In this document: positions 61,189 through 64,000 of the stretch, piece after piece
Numbering within the stretch: the stretch's first letter is position 1
Layout: the number at the start of each line of letters is the position of its first letter
From: Bacillus amyloliquefaciens DSM 7 = ATCC 23350
Lineage (GTDB): Bacteria; Bacillota; Bacilli; Bacillales; Bacillaceae
Assembly (NCBI RefSeq): GCF_000196735.1
Contig: NC_014551.1
Location: 562,501-626,500 of the forward strand
Length of the DNA stretch: 64,000 nt
Direction: 5' to 3'
Notes under the pieces: generated by a model
The model's database searches: none
Told to the model about the DNA's origin: nothing
The model's input: the letters and a program-made list of their open reading frames with translations, nothing else
Translations under genes and position numbers: made by a program

Positions 61189-63666
61189 TTAAATGAGAAT
61201 GTCCATTTGCTCCACCTCACCCCGAATCCCAATCCCAGGCTCCCACGAATCAATCAGACGAATCGCCTTCTGATTCGATTCGATCGCTTTCGGTTTCTCT
61301 CCTTTACGGTACAACAGCTGTGCCATTCCGTAATAGTAATAGATCAGCTCAACTTGATTGGCGTTATGTTTGTCATAGAGCATCTGTTCAAAGGCTTTTT
61401 CCGCTTTTTCGAGCTGATTACACTTCACGTAAGCCATGCCCAAATTGAAATAGGCTTCTATCGTTTTTTCGCCGCCGTATGCGGCGCTGGTTGTGTTTGC
61501 CGCTTCGTATAATGTGATGGCTTCTTCGTAGTGAGAATGGGCGAAACTCAGGTCGCCGCGGACCAGAAGAACCCTGTGCCGGATAATGGGCGAGACGGGC
61601 TGATCTTTTATGTCGTCCAGCATTGCTGCCGCTTTTTCCGGGTCTCCGGTTTTTAACAGCAGCCTCGATTGCAGGGCGAGCCCCCATACTTTCAAGTCGT
61701 CGTGATCCGGCGCTCCTGATTGTTCCAGAATCTTCAGGCCGGTTTCTACCTGCTGCAAAGCTCCGTCTAAATCATTGACTTCCATGAGCGCCCAGCCTGC
61801 CGTGTCGATCCTGAAGTAAGCTTCCCGCGTGTGTTCGCCTGATTGACGGGCGGCATCGGCGGATTTTAATCCGTATTCGATTCGCAGGGGCAGGTTGATT
61901 CTGCTTAGAAAATGACTGATACGGGTGATGAGTTCGATCAGGGTTTCATGTTGTCCGGTTTCGCTTGACCATTCGATGACCTTTAGGATATTCGGCCATT
62001 CCTTTTTCATTTGCTCTAAATTCCGTCCCAGCAGATAGCTCCAATAGACAGAATTGGGCTGTTCCCGTTTTATATGGGTTTCCGCATAATCAATATAATA
62101 ATGCGCCCAGCGGCTGCGGGCTTCTTTTTCAAATTCCTGATGTTCGGATAAGTGCTGTTCTCCGTAAGCAACAACGGTTTGATGCGCTGAGTACTGTGTT
62201 CTTCCTTCGTTTCGTTCCGGCTGAATCAGGGCATATGACCGCATTTGTTCAATAGCGAAATGAAAACGGCGGGCGTCTAATCCGGCCGCTGCCGCTAAAC
62301 TTTTCTCATCAGGGGGCTTAGCGAAAAAGCAAAGCGTCTGCCATAGTTTCCGTGTGTCTTCATGACATCTGTCCCATGTGCGGCCAAAGAGAACCTCAAA
62401 CAATTCCAATAATGAGTAGCCCGCTTGTTTAAGTTCTTGAATGAGCTGCGGAGCGGGGATGTCGTCGTCCGACATGTAAGCGATACTGAGTGCCATGGCC
62501 TTCGGGTTGCCGGCGGCTGCCGAGATGAATTCATTCTTAAGGTCAGGCGATAGCTTCAACAGCTGCTCCAGCTTCTCCCGTTTATGCGGGAGGTTGCATG
62601 TTTTCAGACAGCGGTGCACTTCTTGCTGAAAAAATTCAAGGGCATCCGTTTGCTCAAGGCCGCTCAGCTGGATGGCCTCCATTTCTCCGAGGCCGTCCCG
62701 GTATGTTTGTTTTACGTTTTCCCGCGCCGTAAGGAGGACTTTTACACCTTGCGGAAGGCTGATGATAAATTCGTGAATGTCACGTTCCGCCATATCGATG
62801 CTGTCAATAATCAGCAGTACGGGTTTTTCGTTTGAATGAGCGGCTAATGCATTGCGGACGACGAACCGTTTCTCGTTGATTGATTTGTCGATTTGTTCGG
62901 TGCGTCCGAGGTGATAGGCGATCGTGTTTAAAAAATCGCTGAAGCTCAATCCTTTCCAGTCAGCACTGATCCAGATGATGCTGCAAAATGCCGTCCAATC
63001 TGAAGAACCGCCGATACACGAATAGGCCGCTTCAAGGGCGATTGTCGTTTTTCCCATGCCGGCCCAGCCGGTGATTAAACAGACCGGTGACGGAGACAGC
63101 ATCCATTGCCGGATCGCTTCCATGTCAAAGCCGCGGCCGATAAAGTTCCCCGTCCGGCGTGACGGCAGGTTATGTGTCACAGGCTGTTCTGTAAGCGCAT
63201 TCGTTTCAAGGCCGGGTCTGTCGTGAAACAGCCGCTTCACTGCCTTTTCAACGTCTTCATCACTCGGCGCTCCGAATGATCCGTCTTTCCGGAGTATTTT
63301 TGCTTTTTTTAGACAGGACGCTGTCCAAGCGGGCAATGCGGGTTTGATGACGGGAATGGTGGTGGTTTCCAGAAGGCCGGTCAGCCATTCAGGACCCATG
63401 TCAGTCTTTTCTATAATGATCCAGATCATTCCGAACAGTTTTCCGTCGTCCATTCGTCCGGGGATATAGTTTGCGCCCATCTGTCCGATCCAGCTTTTGA
63501 TCGTGTTAGAGGAAACGCCTAATCTGAGTGCAATTTTGTCTATATAAGTCTGTCCTGCTTTTACGTTTTTTGTCCTTTTGACTTTGTAATCAGGATGAAG
63601 TTTCAGCGATTTGACAGCAGGTGCCAGCAGTTCTGCAAATTGTATCCGGTTTTCTAGTTCAGCCAT
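61189..63666 (-). CDS. gutR: Glucitol operon activator GutR (STAND ATPase)
   Basis: An 825-aa STAND-type regulator that activates gutB-gutP on glucitol. The N-terminal ~75 residues form a helix-turn-helix region (DKIALRLGVSSNTIKSWIGQMG). The NB-ARC ATPase (about residues 165-420) has the P-loop ITGWAGMGKTTIALE near 199-213 and Walker B PVLLIIDSIDMAE near 280. The C-terminal half is TPR-like (GLKILEQSGAPDHDDLKVWG; YFNLGMAYVKCNQLEKAEKAF). Length and divergent placement from gutB match B. subtilis GutR. In-frame start ATG 63666 with GGAGGTGC. Confidence 0.93.
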   Translation of the reverse strand: MAELENRIQFAELLAPAVKSLKLHPDYKVKRTKNVKAGQTYIDKIALRLGVSSNTIKSWIGQMGANYIPGRMDDGKLFGMIWIIIEKTDMGPEWLTGLLETTTIPVIKPALPAWTASCLKKAKILRKDGSFGAPSDEDVEKAVKRLFHDRPGLETNALTEQPVTHNLPSRRTGNFIGRGFDMEAIRQWMLSPSPVCLITGWAGMGKTTIALEAAYSCIGGSSDWTAFCSIIWISADWKGLSFSDFLNTIAYHLGRTEQIDKSINEKRFVVRNALAAHSNEKPVLLIIDSIDMAERDIHEFIISLPQGVKVLLTARENVKQTYRDGLGEMEAIQLSGLEQTDALEFFQQEVHRCLKTCNLPHKREKLEQLLKLSPDLKNEFISAAAGNPKAMALSIAYMSDDDIPAPQLIQELKQAGYSLLELFEVLFGRTWDRCHEDTRKLWQTLCFFAKPPDEKSLAAAAGLDARRFHFAIEQMRSYALIQPERNEGRTQYSAHQTVVAYGEQHLSEHQEFEKEARSRWAHYYIDYAETHIKREQPNSVYWSYLLGRNLEQMKKEWPNILKVIEWSSETGQHETLIELITRISHFLSRINLPLRIEYGLKSADAARQSGEHTREAYFRIDTAGWALMEVNDLDGALQQVETGLKILEQSGAPDHDDLKVWGLALQSRLLLKTGDPEKAAAMLDDIKDQPVSPIIRHRVLLVRGDLSFAHSHYEEAITLYEAANTTSAAYGGEKTIEAYFNLGMAYVKCNQLEKAEKAFEQMLYDKHNANQVELIYYYYGMAQLLYRKGEKPKAIESNQKAIRLIDSWEPGIGIRGEVEQMDILI

Positions 63667-63772
63667 TTAGCCTGCACCTCCTATTAGTACTATTTTATCA
63701 ATTCAGTGTTTTTTGTATATGAAAAAATAAAAAGTACAGTGCGGCTGTCCTTTTATACAGCAGGAAAGGCTG

Positions 63773-63799
63773 TTGAACGTCTTGAAAAGAAGTTAAAAT
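63773..63799 (+). promoter_or_regulatory. gutB promoter with a 15-nt spacer
   Basis: TTGAAC at 63773-63778 and TAAAAT at 63794-63799 with only 15 nt between. A short spacer suits a promoter that needs an activator. Just upstream, CTGT-8-ACAG (63745-63760) and repeated GGCTGT words are candidate GutR-binding elements. Confidence 0.6.
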
Positions 63800-63867
63800 G
63801 GTGGCAGTAACAGAGAAAACAAAAATGTATGCACTTACATTTCAGAGCAGAGAAAGGAATTTGCCAA

Positions 63868-64000
63868 ATGACTCACAAAGTGCCTCAAAACATGAAAGCG
63901 GCAGTTATGCATAACACGAGAGAAATCAAAATCGAAACATTGCCCGTCCCTGACATCAATCATGATGAAGTGCTGATAAAGGTGATGGCTGTCGGAATTT
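63868..64000 (+). CDS. gutB: Glucitol (sorbitol) dehydrogenase GutB, 5' part
   Basis: The first 44 codons of a zinc-dependent medium-chain dehydrogenase (MTHKVPQNMKAAVMHNTREI ... INHDEVLIKVMAVGI). It oxidises glucitol to fructose with NAD. The gene runs off the right edge. Site AAAGGAATTTG. Divergent from gutR, as in B. subtilis, which fixes the assignment. Confidence 0.9.
   Translation, partial: MTHKVPQNMKAAVMHNTREIKIETLPVPDINHDEVLIKVMAVGI

Overview
The window comes from a Bacillus of the B. subtilis group, most like B. amyloliquefaciens or B. velezensis. The chromosomal gene order is that of the rrnE to gut interval of B. subtilis: 23S end, 5S, tRNA-fMet, tRNA-Asp, thiL, tsaE, tsaB, rimI, tsaD, ydiF, moaC, rex, tatAy, tatCy, ydiK, ydiL, groES, groEL and then, beyond an insertion, gutR and gutB. 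The species call rests on recognising proteins and gene order by eye, not on a database search.

Positions 1-12107 are chromosome. They hold the end of an rRNA operon and the thiamin, t6A-tRNA, molybdopterin, redox-sensing, Tat export and chaperonin genes. The thiL frame is broken near its 3' end. A cluster of DnaA boxes lies between tsaD and ydiF. groESL carries a vegetative promoter and a CIRCE operator.

Positions 12088-56165 are a 44.1 kb prophage bounded by a 20-bp direct repeat that contains the last codons and stop of groEL. The phage restores the groEL end at attL and supplies its own terminator there. Reading inward, it has an integrase, an ImmA-type metallopeptidase, a small membrane protein, a lipoprotein and a repressor on the minus strand. 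On the plus strand come a Cro-like protein and antirepressor, and a skin/PBSX-like early region (YqaG/YqaH/YqaI-like proteins, YqaJ nuclease split by a frameshift, RecT, DnaD- and DnaC-like replication proteins, YopX and DUF1064 proteins, a cytosine methyltransferase, a dUTPase). Next are secreted-protein and VanZ accessory genes, a sigma-like late regulator and a candidate type I toxin. The late region follows SPP1 order: terminases, portal, gp7, scaffold, capsid, connectors, tail tube, tail chaperones, tape measure, Dit, Tal, XhlA/holin/amidase.

The most striking feature is a set of three CCC-TAA stops, each followed in the +1 frame by an FN3/Ig-like domain. One ends the major capsid gene. 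Two lie in series after the tail tube gene, so successive +1 frameshifts would give tail tube proteins with zero, one or two Ig-like domains.

Positions 56166-64000 are chromosome again. An AT-rich island holds a large peptidoglycan-binding/DUF1906 protein with an unassigned C-terminal domain, a separately promoted membrane protein (possible immunity partner), about 1.1 kb of decayed sequence and a small secreted protein. It is followed by gutR and the start of gutB, the glucitol regulator and dehydrogenase.
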